64,000 nt of DNA. It comes from Erythrobacter sp. (GTDB lineage: Bacteria > Pseudomonadota > Alphaproteobacteria > Sphingomonadales > Sphingomonadaceae). The notes under the pieces were generated by a model. That model worked only from the letters and a program-made list of their open reading frames with translations. It did not search any database and was not told where the DNA came from. The position numbers were made by a program, and so were the translations under genes. Below, one piece after another: positions 49,789-58,748 of this stretch. Positions within the stretch are counted from its first letter, which is position 1. Each line of letters begins with the position of its first letter. The stretch is from assembly GCA_030148605.1 (NCBI GenBank), contig JASBTD010000053.1, forward strand, positions 124,001-188,000, given 5' to 3'.

Positions 49789-50887
49789 AGCGCCTGAAAA
49801 TAGAGCGGTTATTGCTAACAGGGGGTTAAAGGCCGGTACCAAGGCCTTGCTAACCTTGTTTGCCTTACTCGCTGTTTTTCCTCAGTTTTCCCATGCTTCG
49901 GAGCGAGATATGCTGATTGTTGCGCACCGTGGAGCCAGCGCTGAACGGCCCGAGCATACGCTGGCAGCCTATGAGCTGGCGATCGATCGGGGCGCGGATT
50001 ACATCGAACCGGATCTGGTGGTGACCAAGGATCTGGAACTTGTCTCGCGCCATGAAAACGAGCTGTCGGAAACGACCGATGTCGCCAGCCGCGAAGAGTT
50101 CGAAGATCGCCGCCGTGACAAGACGATTGACGGGCAACGCGTCGCTGGCTGGTTCGCGGAGGACTTCACTCTGGCTGAACTACGCACGCTGCGAGCCAAG
50201 GAACGCATTCCCAATATCCGCCCTGCCAATGCGCGCTATAACGGGCTGTATCAGGTGCCGACGCTGGAAGAGATCGTGAAGCTCGTGCGGGCAAAGGAAG
50301 CTGAAACGGGCCGCAGGATCGGGCTTTACCCAGAGCTCAAGCATCCCAACTTCCTGCTGCAGGAAGCGGGGATCGATATCGTCGACTTGCTGCTCAAGGA
50401 ACTGCGCGATCTGGGCGTTTCAGCCAATGATCCCGTCTATATCCAGAGCTTTGAAGTGGGTGTGCTGCAGCGCTTGAACCAGCGCAGTGACTTCAAGCTG
50501 GTGCAGCTGGTCAGGCCCGAGGATGGCCCGGCTGATGAGCCTGACATGTATTATTCGGAGATGATCACGCCTTCGGGGCTGGCCGACATTGCGCAATATG
50601 CCGATGTGCTGGGGGCAAGCATCCAGCTGTTGTTCGGGCCCGACGGCATTCCTTTGTCCCTTCCGGAAGACGCACATGCAGCGGGGCTTGAACTCCACGC
50701 TTGGACCTTGCGCCCGGAGAATGCCTTTCTCCCTCCGGTGCTAAGGCGCGGCGCTGAAGAGCAAGGAATCGGTGACGTGCTGGGCATGGTCAACCTGCTC
50801 AGTTTCCAGAATGTCGACGGGGTCTTCACTGACGATCCCGGACGCACGCGGGCGGTGCTGGATCAGCTCAAAGCTTCCGCGCAGTGA
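49781..50887 (+). CDS. glpQ: Periplasmic glycerophosphodiester phosphodiesterase
   Basis: A 368-residue secreted enzyme that hydrolyses glycerophosphodiesters to glycerol-3-phosphate. A hydrophobic signal (ALLTLFALLAVFPQFSHA) precedes the catalytic LIVAHRGASAERPEHTLAAYELAIDRGADYIEPDLVVTKDLELVSRHENEL, with the HRG motif, the E-x-D pair and the later His. The TIM-barrel continues with GLYPELKHP and ends LHAWTLRPENAFLP. The start is not obvious: the TTG at 49781 has a perfect AAGGAG seven bases upstream. A TTG at 49847 gives a shorter signal peptide. Its substrate would come from phospholipid turnover. It is convergent with ubiG, overlapping its 3' end by 20 bases. Confidence 0.9.
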   Translation: MNIAPENRAVIANRGLKAGTKALLTLFALLAVFPQFSHASERDMLIVAHRGASAERPEHTLAAYELAIDRGADYIEPDLVVTKDLELVSRHENELSETTDVASREEFEDRRRDKTIDGQRVAGWFAEDFTLAELRTLRAKERIPNIRPANARYNGLYQVPTLEEIVKLVRAKEAETGRRIGLYPELKHPNFLLQEAGIDIVDLLLKELRDLGVSANDPVYIQSFEVGVLQRLNQRSDFKLVQLVRPEDGPADEPDMYYSEMITPSGLADIAQYADVLGASIQLLFGPDGIPLSLPEDAHAAGLELHAWTLRPENAFLPPVLRRGAEEQGIGDVLGMVNLLSFQNVDGVFTDDPGRTRAVLDQLKASAQ

Positions 50888-51605
50888 TCGCGTAATTGAG
50901 CGACATATCGTCTGACAGGTGCAGTCCTTTGCCCGGTCGCCATGCAATTCCGCGTGGCTTGCTCATGGTCAGGCCTGCCTGCGCCAGCAGATCGGCCAGT
51001 TCATCGGGAGTGACAAAGTCATTCCAGTCATGTGTGCCGCGCGGGACATACCCCACACGCTCAGCCGCTTCGACGAGCAGGATACGGCTCGCTGCAGTGC
51101 GGTTGGGGGTGGACATGACCAGCAAGCCATCGGGCTTCAGACTGGCTGCGAGCTGCTCAAGAAATGCGCGCTTGTCAGCCACATGCTCGATCACTTCGAA
51201 GCTGGTGACCAGGTCAAACTGGCCCAGATTCAGGCTGGCCAGCTCGCCTGCAAGATACCGGATATAGAGCCCCATGCCTTCAGCATGTGCGCTGGCAACA
51301 CCGATGTTCTCAGCCGACGCATCAACGCCAATGACTTTCGCGCCCAATCGCGCAAGCGGTTCGCACACCAGCCCCGCGCCGCAGCCGACATCGAGCGCGC
51401 TCTTGCCAGCGAGCGGTTTGGCCGCGTCGATAGCTCCGCCCCAATGCGCATCCATTGCCTCACGCAGATACGCCAGCCGCACCGGATTGACCTGGTGCAG
51501 CGAAGCCATCGGCCCTTTCGCATTCCACCACTCGCGCGCGAGCGAAGAAAAATGCGCAGCTTCCTCTGGGCGAATAGTTACATTTGTGACATTTGCCTTT
51601 GTCAT
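50868..51605 (-). CDS. ubiG: UbiG ubiquinone O-methyltransferase
   Basis: A 245-residue SAM-dependent enzyme that catalyses both O-methylation steps of ubiquinone biosynthesis. It shows the family N-terminal FSSLAREWWNAKGPMASLHQVNPVRLAYL, the SAM motif SALDVGCGAGLVCEPLARLGAKVIGVDAS, and DLVTSFEVIEHVADKRAFL with LVMSTPNRTAASRILL and the GTHDWNDFVTPDEL segment. It acts at the inner face of the membrane. The start ATG at 51605 is divergent from lysC, 52 bases apart. Its 3' end overlaps the glpQ-like gene by 20 bases on the other strand. Confidence 0.96.
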   Translation of the reverse strand: MTKANVTNVTIRPEEAAHFSSLAREWWNAKGPMASLHQVNPVRLAYLREAMDAHWGGAIDAAKPLAGKSALDVGCGAGLVCEPLARLGAKVIGVDASAENIGVASAHAEGMGLYIRYLAGELASLNLGQFDLVTSFEVIEHVADKRAFLEQLAASLKPDGLLVMSTPNRTAASRILLVEAAERVGYVPRGTHDWNDFVTPDELADLLAQAGLTMSKPRGIAWRPGKGLHLSDDMSLNYAITARKL

Positions 51606-51657
51606 GCAGCATCCCTAACAGCGCGCGGGGATTCGAACCAGCAGGAGCTTTCAGGCC

Positions 51658-52938
51658 TTGGCACGTATCGTGATGAAATTCGGCGGCACCTCGATGGCGG
51701 GGACCGAGCGCATTCGTCGCGTGGCGAATATCGTGCGCAAGCAGCAGGCCGCCGGGCACGAAGTTGCGGTAGTCGTATCCGCCATGGCCGGCGAGACAGA
51801 CCGGCTGGTCAACTTCTGCCGCGAAGCCAATGCGCTATATGATCCGGCGGAGTATGATGTCGTCGTCTCCAGCGGAGAGCAGGTGACCAGCGGGCTGCTG
51901 GCGCTGACGCTGCAATCGATGGGCTGCAAGGCGCGCAGCTGGCTGGGATGGCAATTGCCCGTCCACACGATTGAAGCGCATGCCAAGGCGCGGATCGAGA
52001 GCATCGAATCCGATGCACTGATCGCTTCGATGCAGGCAGGCGAGATCGCGGTCATCCCGGGCTTCCAGGGGATCAGTGATGACGGGCGGATCACCACGCT
52101 GGGGCGCGGCGGATCGGATACTTCGGCCGTAGCTGTCGCGGCGGCTTTGCATGCGGATCGCTGCGATATCTACACCGATGTCGACGGGGTCTACACCACC
52201 GATCCGCGGATCGTGGCCAAGGCGCACAAGCTCAAGGCTGTCACCTATGAGGAAATGCTCGAGCTGGCTTCTGTCGGTGCCAAGGTGCTGCAGACACGCT
52301 CTGTCGGCCTTGCGATGAAGGCCGGTGTCCGCGTGCAAGTGCTTTCCAGCTTCCTTGGCGATGATGCCATTCCTGCAGATGACCTGCCCGGCACGCTGAT
52401 TGTGTCGGATGACGAAATGAACCAGCTAGTGGAGAAGGGCGATATGGAACGCCAACTCGTAACCGGGATCGCGCATGACAAGAATGAAGCGAAGGTGATC
52501 CTGACCCGCGTGCCGGACAAGCCGGGCGCAGTGGCGCATATCTTCGAACCGCTCGCGGCGGCTTCGATCAATGTCGATATGATCATCCAGAACGTGGGCC
52601 GCGACAAGGGAGAGACCGACGTGACCTTCACTGTGCCGCAAGCCGATCTGGCGCGTGCGCAGGCTCTGCTGGAAGACAAGCGCGAGGAAATCGGCTTCAA
52701 TCGCATCATCACAGACAGCAAGATCGCCAAGATCAGCGTTGTCGGCGTGGGTATGAAAAGCCACGCGGGTGTCGCTAGCAACATGTTCCGCGCGCTGTCC
52801 GATCGCGGAATCAACATCCAGGCCATCTCGACTTCCGAGATCAAGGTCAGCGTATTGATCGATGAAGACGAGACCGAGCTGGCGGTGCGCGTTCTTCACA
52901 CAGCATACGGCCTCGACACGGAAGACGAAGCCGCTTGA
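51658..52938 (+). CDS. lysC: Aspartate kinase
   Basis: A 426-residue enzyme phosphorylating aspartate, the first step to lysine, threonine and methionine. The start is the TTG at 51658, which gives the conserved ARIVMKFGGTSMAG, with a CAGGAG site ten bases earlier. Other marks are the aspartate/ATP region (TLGRGGSDTSAVAVAAALHADRCDIYTDVDGVYTTDPRIV) and two C-terminal ACT domains (GIAHDKNEAKVILTRVPDKPGAVAHIFEPLAAA; SVVGVGMKSHAGVASNMFRALSDRGINIQAISTSEIK), so feedback inhibition by lysine and/or threonine is expected. A rare TTG start may limit its translation. It is divergent from ubiG. Confidence 0.97.
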   Translation: MARIVMKFGGTSMAGTERIRRVANIVRKQQAAGHEVAVVVSAMAGETDRLVNFCREANALYDPAEYDVVVSSGEQVTSGLLALTLQSMGCKARSWLGWQLPVHTIEAHAKARIESIESDALIASMQAGEIAVIPGFQGISDDGRITTLGRGGSDTSAVAVAAALHADRCDIYTDVDGVYTTDPRIVAKAHKLKAVTYEEMLELASVGAKVLQTRSVGLAMKAGVRVQVLSSFLGDDAIPADDLPGTLIVSDDEMNQLVEKGDMERQLVTGIAHDKNEAKVILTRVPDKPGAVAHIFEPLAAASINVDMIIQNVGRDKGETDVTFTVPQADLARAQALLEDKREEIGFNRIITDSKIAKISVVGVGMKSHAGVASNMFRALSDRGINIQAISTSEIKVSVLIDEDETELAVRVLHTAYGLDTEDEAA

Positions 52939-52954
52939 ACCTTGCCCGGGTGCG

Positions 52955-53557
52955 CTAGCCGCCGCCTGCGCTGTCAATCATGTCGAGGACGAACTCGTTG
53001 CTGGGGCGCTGGCGGTAATTGGCGGTCACGAACTTCGCCTTGACCGTGCCCTCCGGAGCAAGCACCAGGATGCTGGCATGTGGCACGCCATGGCCATGGT
53101 GATCAGGCCCGTAGGCCGGATCGCGCAAACCCACCCCGTCGATAAACAGGCTCTCAGTGTCGCTTAGCAAAGTGAAGGGGCGGTCCATATCAGCCGCGAA
53201 GTCTGCCAGCACCGCAGGTTCGTCATACGAAAGCGAAACGAGGTTATAGCCGCGCTCTTCGATATCATCGGCAATCTTTGAATGGCCCATCAACTGCAAT
53301 TTGCAGAACGGACACCAGTCAGCTGATCGCACCATCACAACCACTGTTCCATTTGCGCCCATCTGGTCTGAAAGCGTGGTGGGATTTCCATTAGCATCGC
53401 GCAATTCGATGCCAACCGGCGCGGTTTCGCCAACCGCGATCCCGACATCCAGTACTTCAGGCGCTTGAAACATTGGCCAGATGCGCCAGCCAATCAGCCC
53501 CAGGATGATGGCGAAGATTACAGCGAAGCCGATGATGGCCTTGCGTTTATTTGTCAT
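52955..53557 (-). CDS. Membrane-anchored redoxin (AhpC/TSA-like)
   Basis: A 200-residue thioredoxin-fold protein with an N-terminal membrane anchor (KRKAIIGFAVIFAIILGLIGWRIW). The redox centre is SADWCPFCKLQL (CPFC), as in peroxiredoxin-like redoxins, with VVVMVRSADW as the preceding strand and SYDEPAVLADF after it. It is likely to work in the periplasm in peroxide reduction or thiol exchange. The start ATG at 53557 is chosen over the upstream frame start at 53632, because it gives the anchor directly. It is convergent with lysC (16 bases), and divergent from the PilZ-HTH gene. Confidence 0.82.
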   Translation of the reverse strand: MTNKRKAIIGFAVIFAIILGLIGWRIWPMFQAPEVLDVGIAVGETAPVGIELRDANGNPTTLSDQMGANGTVVVMVRSADWCPFCKLQLMGHSKIADDIEERGYNLVSLSYDEPAVLADFAADMDRPFTLLSDTESLFIDGVGLRDPAYGPDHHGHGVPHASILVLAPEGTVKAKFVTANYRQRPSNEFVLDMIDSAGGG

Positions 53558-53777
53558 GGTTTCCAGTCCCCTTGTCACACTGTTCGCGCGAAGGCTCAAT
53601 TTGGTTACGGCATATTGCCCCTGCGATGGCAAGCCGTGCCTGGCCGCTTTCGGAGTGGTTAACCGCCGGAGTTCGCTGATCGATCAGTGAACACGTTGCG
53701 CCGCGAAAGGGAGCGATGATAACCGAAACTTAACTCTCTCAACCGCACTTTCATGGTCAATCCAAGGAGTGTGGACC

Positions 53778-54446
53778 ATGCCGATCAAAGGGCATCTCGA
53801 ACAAATCAGCCCTGATCACAACAACCGCCAGCACGAGCGGCGCAGCTTGACGCTTGAAACAAGCGGCAACTTGCCCTCCGGCGAGCAATCGAACCTCGTG
53901 ATCCATAATATTTCTGCCGGAGGGATGCTGATTGAAAGCTCGCTTGGCCTGGCGGTTGGCTCTAAGCTTGCGGTAAACCTTCCGCATGAAGATGCGGTTC
54001 CGGCTGCCATAGTCTGGGCAAGCGGTACTCTGTTCGGCTGCCGCTTTGATCGCCCGATAGGAAAAGCCGCGTTGAGCGCGGTCGAGCTCAAGTCTGATGC
54101 AGCATTGCCTGACCAGCTGGCTCAACTGGCACCACGCAACTCTGGCGGCATAGTCTTGGGCAAGAAGCTTGAGCAAACGCGCAAGGCACGCGGGCTGACC
54201 TTGGCGCAGGTGGCTGACCGGCTTGGTGTTAGCAAACCGACGGTTTGGGCCTGGGAAAAGGGAAAAGCGCGCCCGGTCGAGGATCGCTTCCCTGCGATCG
54301 CCCAAGTCTTGGGGTTGAGCGAGGAAGAACTGTTTGCTCGCGGCGAACCCAATAGCGTTTCCGAACTGTTGAGTGCCAGTCGCGAGCAGATCGCCCAAGC
54401 GATCGGGATCGAGCCACGCCAAGTGCGAATCCTGATTGAGATATAG
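53778..54446 (+). CDS. PilZ - XRE helix-turn-helix fusion regulator
   Basis: A 222-residue protein combining two domains. Residues 15-105 are PilZ-like (RQHERRSLTLETSG; VIHNISAGGMLIESSLGL; VWASGTLFGCRFDRP), with an R-x-x-x-R-like cluster and an N-x-S-x-x-G motif, so it could bind c-di-GMP. Residues 130-185 are a Cro/CI-type HTH (GKKLEQTRKARGLTLAQVADRLGVSKPTVWAWEKGKARP), and a short tail follows with PNSVSELLSASREQIAQAIGI. AAGGAG lies eight bases before the ATG. A PilZ-HTH regulator would tie c-di-GMP to transcription. A degenerate GGDEF gene follows 250 bases downstream. The identification of both domains is good; the c-di-GMP binding is inferred. Confidence 0.83.
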   Translation: MPIKGHLEQISPDHNNRQHERRSLTLETSGNLPSGEQSNLVIHNISAGGMLIESSLGLAVGSKLAVNLPHEDAVPAAIVWASGTLFGCRFDRPIGKAALSAVELKSDAALPDQLAQLAPRNSGGIVLGKKLEQTRKARGLTLAQVADRLGVSKPTVWAWEKGKARPVEDRFPAIAQVLGLSEEELFARGEPNSVSELLSASREQIAQAIGIEPRQVRILIEI

Positions 54447-54696
54447 TCCCTAGCCGCACTTTGGATAGGTGTTCACACGAATAGATTGCTCGCAAGCCAA
54501 AGATATTATGGTAAACGAGATGTATAGTCGATTCGTTTTTTAGGCTAGTAAGCTAATACAACTAACAAGTAAGTAAGTATAGGTCAATCAAAGCCTATAT
54601 TATTTATTGGATGTGCATCTCGTGTTAGTTAACAACAGCTTCCGACGGGGAATGGATTGACAGAGGGATAGGGCGCAAAGCCGGGGGCAATCGGCA
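54447..54696. other. AT-rich 250-base intergenic region
   Basis: A clear drop in GC between the PilZ-HTH and GGDEF genes, with runs such as CTAATACAACTAACAAGTAA and TATATTATTTATT. It includes an inverted repeat ACGAGATG (near 54517) with CATCTCGT (near 54614) at a distance of about 100 bases. No gene is seen. It probably holds the promoter of the GGDEF gene and is unusual for this genome. Confidence 0.45.
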
Positions 54697-55614
54697 ATGA
54701 TTGGCAAGTTTTCCGCGAGATACGGAGCCGTACTGCAGGAAATGCTGGCAGAGACCGCTGGCAGCATCATCATGAAGACCGATGTAAATGGCTTCATCGA
54801 AGATGCATCGCCCGGTCTTGAAGGGCTTGGCCTTAGTCTGGCCGAAATGCTGTTCAAGCCACATCTGGCAGACCTAACAAGCGCCAACCATTCAGAAACA
54901 CTGCGCAGGTTTCACGCGGATGTGCTGAACGGCGACAACGTTCAACGCCAGATTGAATTCCCGGTCGCAACTACACCTGAAAACACATCATGGTATTCGC
55001 TCAGCTTGCGGCCCGCGCCTTCGCGACCAAACGGGTCAGACGGGGCGTTGGGGCTGCTGCGTTCAATCGATGGCCGGCGGTCGCTGGAGCAAGAGCTGGC
55101 CACCGCGGCGACGACTGACCTCGCCACCGGGCTTGCGAATGCACGCGCTTTTCGCGCCTTCCTCGCGCAGATCATAGCCCGCGAAGGCCAAGGCGCAGTG
55201 GCAGTTTTCGAAGTTGATCGGCTGGCGACTTTGAAACTCAGGTTCGGGCATTCGACGTCGGACGACGTTTTGTGGGCCTTTGCCCGCTTCCTCGGCAACA
55301 TGCTTGAGCCGGACGATATCCTTGCCCGGCTCGATGGTGATCGTTTCGCGGTTCTGATGTCCAATGCTGACGCAGAGAGCGCGCTTGGGAAAGCCAAGGT
55401 AATAATCGCAACCTTCACCGGGATATCACGAGATGCACAGCGCCCGGATATCAGGCTTTCGGCATCCGCCGGTATAGCGTCGGTCGCCGGATCGCTCGAA
55501 ACGGTGCTGATCCATGCCGAACGCGCACTGGTTGTTGCAAGGGCACTTGGCGGCGGGCGGGCCGAGCTCCGCGATGCAATGCCAGCCAGCCGGTTTCGAA
55601 AGACCGGGAGTTAG
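54697..55614 (+). CDS. PAS-like - degenerate GGDEF protein
   Basis: A 305-residue cytoplasmic protein. Residues about 10-125 resemble a PAS domain (SIIMKTDVNGFIEDASPGLEGLGLS and SWYSLSLRPAPSR). Residues 135-295 follow the diguanylate cyclase fold (TTDLATGLANARAFRAFLAQII; VAVFEVDRLATLKLRFGH; LDGDRF at 212-217). The GGDEF signature is degenerate (DGDRF), so cyclase activity is doubtful and it may serve as a c-di-GMP or GTP sensor instead. No EAL domain is present. It has a weak GGGGG ribosome site. It is downstream of the PilZ-HTH regulator and followed by purT, and might be that regulator's functional partner (inference). Confidence 0.82.
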   Translation: MIGKFSARYGAVLQEMLAETAGSIIMKTDVNGFIEDASPGLEGLGLSLAEMLFKPHLADLTSANHSETLRRFHADVLNGDNVQRQIEFPVATTPENTSWYSLSLRPAPSRPNGSDGALGLLRSIDGRRSLEQELATAATTDLATGLANARAFRAFLAQIIAREGQGAVAVFEVDRLATLKLRFGHSTSDDVLWAFARFLGNMLEPDDILARLDGDRFAVLMSNADAESALGKAKVIIATFTGISRDAQRPDIRLSASAGIASVAGSLETVLIHAERALVVARALGGGRAELRDAMPASRFRKTGS

Positions 55615-55663
55615 CGGCGAAGCATTTGTTGGCCATGCGTCTTGTCCGCGCTAAGGCGGCAGC

Positions 55664-56845
55664 ATGGCATTCACACAGAAAATCCTCCTGCTCGGCTCCG
55701 GCGAACTGGGCCGCGAGTTCGTTATCTCGGCCAAGCGGCTCGGGGCCTATGTCATCGCTTGTGACGCCTATGATGATGCGCCTGCCATGCAGGTGGCTGA
55801 TGCGCGCGAAGTTTTTTCCATGCTTGATGGCGAGGCGTTGCGGCGTGTGGTCGAGACGCATCAGCCGGACCTGATCGTGCCGGAGATCGAAGCGATCCGG
55901 ACTGAGGTATTGGGCGAGCTGGAAAGCGAAGGCTTCAACATCGTGCCGTCTGCGCGCGCGACGCAGCTTACCATGAACCGCGACCGTATTCGCGATGTCG
56001 CCGCGCAAGAATTGGGGCTCACGACCTCAATCTATCGCTACGCGGAAAACCTTGAAGAAGTCCGTGCGGCTGCGGGGCGCACAGGTTTCCCCTGCGTGAT
56101 CAAGCCGGTCATGTCCTCGTCAGGCAAGGGACAAAGCAAAGTCGACGATGCGTCCGGCCTCCAAGAGGCGTGGGACTATGCGGTTGCCAATATGCGCGGC
56201 GATCGCATCCGGGTGATTGTCGAGCAGTTCATCGACTTCGACTACGAAATCACTCTGCTGACGGTCCGACACGCAGGCGGCATCACCTTCTGCCCCGCGA
56301 TCGGCCACCGGCAGGAGCGCGGCGATTATCAGGAAAGCTGGCAGCCTACCCCGATGAGCAATGCTGCGATTGCCAAGGCCCAGGAAATGGCCGCCAAGGT
56401 CGTCGAAGCACTCAAAGGCGAGGGCCGCGGTTGGGGCCTGTTTGGCGTCGAATTCTTCGTGAAGGGCGAAGAGGTGATCTTTTCAGAACTTTCGCCGCGC
56501 CCGCATGACACCGGCATGGTCACGCTTATCTCGCAAGATCTGACAGAGTTTGACCTGCATGCGCGTGCGATCATGGGGCTGCCAGTGCCAGACGAAATCA
56601 AGGCGCGGCCCTCTGCTTCAGCGGTTGTCCTTGCGGATCGCGAAAGCGCCAGTTTTACATTTGAGGGAGTGGCCGATGCATTGAGCGAGCAAGGTGACAT
56701 TGTCGACGTGCGGATCTTCGGCAAGCCCACGACGCGCCCCTATCGCCGTATGGCTGTTGCGCTGGCATCAGCCGCAGATGCAGACGAAGCACGTGCGATA
56801 GCCAAACGCGCTGCTGATGCAGTTCGCATTGCCTATCGCGACTGA
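55664..56845 (+). CDS. purT: Formate-dependent GAR transformylase PurT
   Basis: A 393-residue ATP-grasp enzyme that forms formyl-GAR from GAR, formate and ATP in purine synthesis. The N-terminus KILLLGSGELGREFVISAKRLGAYVIACDAYDDAPAMQVADAREVFSM is typical, and the ATP-grasp core has RDVAAQELGLTTSIYRYAE, FPCVIKPVMSSSGKGQSKV and VEQFIDFDYEITLLTVR, with metal ligands in LFGVEFFVKGEEVIFSELSPRPHDTGMVT. The length is normal. The plus-strand series purT, nitronate monooxygenase, purU and VOC has gaps of 20, 0 and 18 bases, indicating an operon. PurU supplies formate for this enzyme. Confidence 0.97.
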   Translation: MAFTQKILLLGSGELGREFVISAKRLGAYVIACDAYDDAPAMQVADAREVFSMLDGEALRRVVETHQPDLIVPEIEAIRTEVLGELESEGFNIVPSARATQLTMNRDRIRDVAAQELGLTTSIYRYAENLEEVRAAAGRTGFPCVIKPVMSSSGKGQSKVDDASGLQEAWDYAVANMRGDRIRVIVEQFIDFDYEITLLTVRHAGGITFCPAIGHRQERGDYQESWQPTPMSNAAIAKAQEMAAKVVEALKGEGRGWGLFGVEFFVKGEEVIFSELSPRPHDTGMVTLISQDLTEFDLHARAIMGLPVPDEIKARPSASAVVLADRESASFTFEGVADALSEQGDIVDVRIFGKPTTRPYRRMAVALASAADADEARAIAKRAADAVRIAYRD

Positions 56846-56865
56846 CCGGACTAATCGCTCGCTCC

Positions 56866-57876
56866 ATGACTGAATTTACAAGAACCAGCCGCCTGATGCA
56901 GCGTGGCACCGATTTCCTGGGTTGCGAATACGCAATCATGTGCGGCGCGATGAGCTGGGTTTCAGAGCGCAATCTTGTCTCCGCAATCTCCAACGCGGGC
57001 GGATTTGGCGTGATTGCTTGCGGCGCGATGACTCCCGATCTGCTGGACACGGAGATCGCTGAAACGCGCAAGCTCACGGACAAGCCGTTCGGGGTGAACC
57101 TCATCACCATGCACCCGCAGTTGTTCGAGTTGATCGATGTCTGCCAAAGGCATGGCGTGGGGCATGTTGTGCTGGCTGGCGGCATTCCGCCCAAGGGCAG
57201 CGTTGAAGCGATCAAGGGCTTCGGTGCCAAGGTAATCGTGTTTGCGCCCACGCTCGCGCTCGCAAAGAAGTTGCTGCGTTCAGGCGGCGATGCGCTGGTG
57301 ATCGAAGGCATGGAGGCAGGTGGCCATATCGGCCCGGTTTCCACCAGTGTTCTAGCGCAGGAGTTCCTGCCTGAACTGGCTGAAGATCATGTGGTGTTCG
57401 TGGCTGGCGGGATCGGTCGCGGCGAAGCGATCGCCAGCTATCTGGAGATGGGGGCAAGCGGCGTGCAGCTCGGCACGCGTTTTGCGTGCGCGCAAGAAAG
57501 CATCGCCCATCCCGAGTTCAAGAAGGCCTTTTTCCGCGCCAAGGCGCGCGATGCGGAAACCAGCGTGCAGGTTGATCCGCGCTTGCCGGTTATCCCTGTC
57601 CGCGCGCTGAAGAACAAGGGCACGGAAGAATTCACCAAGAAACAGATCGAAGTCGCTGGCATGCTTGACCGCAACGAAGTCGATATGGGCGAAGCGCAGC
57701 TGCAGATCGAACATTTCTGGGCCGGCGCGCTGCGCCGCGCAGTTATCGATGGCGATGTCGATAATGGCAGCCTGATGGCAGGCCAATCGGTTGGCATGGT
57801 CAAGGAAGAAGAGCCCGTAGCAGACATCATTCAGGCGCTGATGGAACAAAGCGAAGGCGCGTTGACGCGGCGCTGA
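56866..57876 (+). CDS. Nitronate monooxygenase/FMN oxidoreductase family
   Basis: A 336-residue FMN-dependent TIM-barrel of the 2-nitropropane dioxygenase (NPD) family, also related to FabK enoyl reductases. Visible are the start region [36 protein letters not shown], the FMN phosphate-binding [18 protein letters not shown] and [37 protein letters not shown]. The catalytic His equivalent is in the GGHIG motif. The exact activity (nitronate oxidation or flavin reductase) is not decided. Its stop shares a base with the purU ATG (TGATG), and it starts 20 bases after purT, so it belongs to that operon although its link to formate metabolism is not clear. Confidence 0.9.
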   Translation: MTEFTRTSRLMQRGTDFLGCEYAIMCGAMSWVSERNLVSAISNAGGFGVIACGAMTPDLLDTEIAETRKLTDKPFGVNLITMHPQLFELIDVCQRHGVGHVVLAGGIPPKGSVEAIKGFGAKVIVFAPTLALAKKLLRSGGDALVIEGMEAGGHIGPVSTSVLAQEFLPELAEDHVVFVAGGIGRGEAIASYLEMGASGVQLGTRFACAQESIAHPEFKKAFFRAKARDAETSVQVDPRLPVIPVRALKNKGTEEFTKKQIEVAGMLDRNEVDMGEAQLQIEHFWAGALRRAVIDGDVDNGSLMAGQSVGMVKEEEPVADIIQALMEQSEGALTRR

Positions 57877-58730
57877 TGGCTGAACCGCTTATCCTTACGC
57901 TGTCGTGTCCCGACAGGCCCGGCATCACCGCTCGCGTGACTGGTTTCCTGTTCGAGAACGGCGGCAATGTGCTCGAGGCACAGCAGTTCAATGACCGTGA
58001 GAGCGACCGCTTCTTCATGCGTGTCGAGTTTGAAGACGGGTCGCAATCGCTTGATGACTTGCGAGCCGCCTTTGCGAATGTCGCAGCTGAGCATGCGATG
58101 GAATGGAAGCTGGCGCTGCGCGATCGCCCGCGCCGGGTGATGCTGATGGTCAGCAGGTTTGATCATTGCCTGGCCGATTTGCTGTACCGCTGGCGGATTG
58201 GCGAATTGCCGATGGAGCCGGTCGCGATTGTATCCAACCATCCACGCGACGCGATCCATTCCACCGATATCGGCGATGTGCCGTTCTATCACTTGCCCAT
58301 CACGCGCGAGTCCAAGCCCCAACAGGAAGCGCAAGTGCGCGAAATTGCCCGGGAATGCGATGCCGAGCTGGTTGTGCTGGCCCGCTATATGCAGATCCTG
58401 TCGGATGAGCAGGCTGCGTTCTTCTCAGGGCGGTGCATCAATATCCATCACAGTTTCCTGCCCGGTTTCAAGGGCGCCAAACCCTATCACCAGGCGCATG
58501 CGCGCGGCGTGAAGATGATCGGCGCGACCGCGCACTATGTGACGCAAGACCTTGATGAAGGTCCGATCATCCATCAGGATGTGGAAGCGATCTCGCATTC
58601 CGACACGCCCGATGAATTGGTCCGCAAGGGACGCGACATCGAACGCCGCGTGTTGGCAGAAGCGGTGCGATTGCACCTTGAAGAGCGTGTGCTGCTTAAT
58701 GGAACGCGCACAGTGGTATTCAAGGGCTGA
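57876..58730 (+). CDS. purU: Formyltetrahydrofolate deformylase
   Basis: A 284-residue enzyme that hydrolyses 10-formyl-THF to THF and formate. The N-terminal ACT domain ([36 protein letters not shown]) is followed by the formyltransferase-like domain with the catalytic Asn, His and Asp: [48 protein letters not shown]. The ATG at 57876 overlaps the preceding stop codon. In E. coli PurU provides formate for PurT under aerobic growth and balances one-carbon pools. Here the two genes are in one operon separated by the NPD-family gene, supporting that role. Confidence 0.96.
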   Translation: MAEPLILTLSCPDRPGITARVTGFLFENGGNVLEAQQFNDRESDRFFMRVEFEDGSQSLDDLRAAFANVAAEHAMEWKLALRDRPRRVMLMVSRFDHCLADLLYRWRIGELPMEPVAIVSNHPRDAIHSTDIGDVPFYHLPITRESKPQQEAQVREIARECDAELVVLARYMQILSDEQAAFFSGRCINIHHSFLPGFKGAKPYHQAHARGVKMIGATAHYVTQDLDEGPIIHQDVEAISHSDTPDELVRKGRDIERRVLAEAVRLHLEERVLLNGTRTVVFKG

Positions 58731-58748
58731 GAAAGACGGAGAGAGGCC

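Noticed and set aside
51621-51645. GGGATTCGAACC, which looks like a tRNA T-loop
   Set aside because: On neither strand can a T-stem, anticodon arm and acceptor stem be built around it; the match is a chance occurrence just before lysC.
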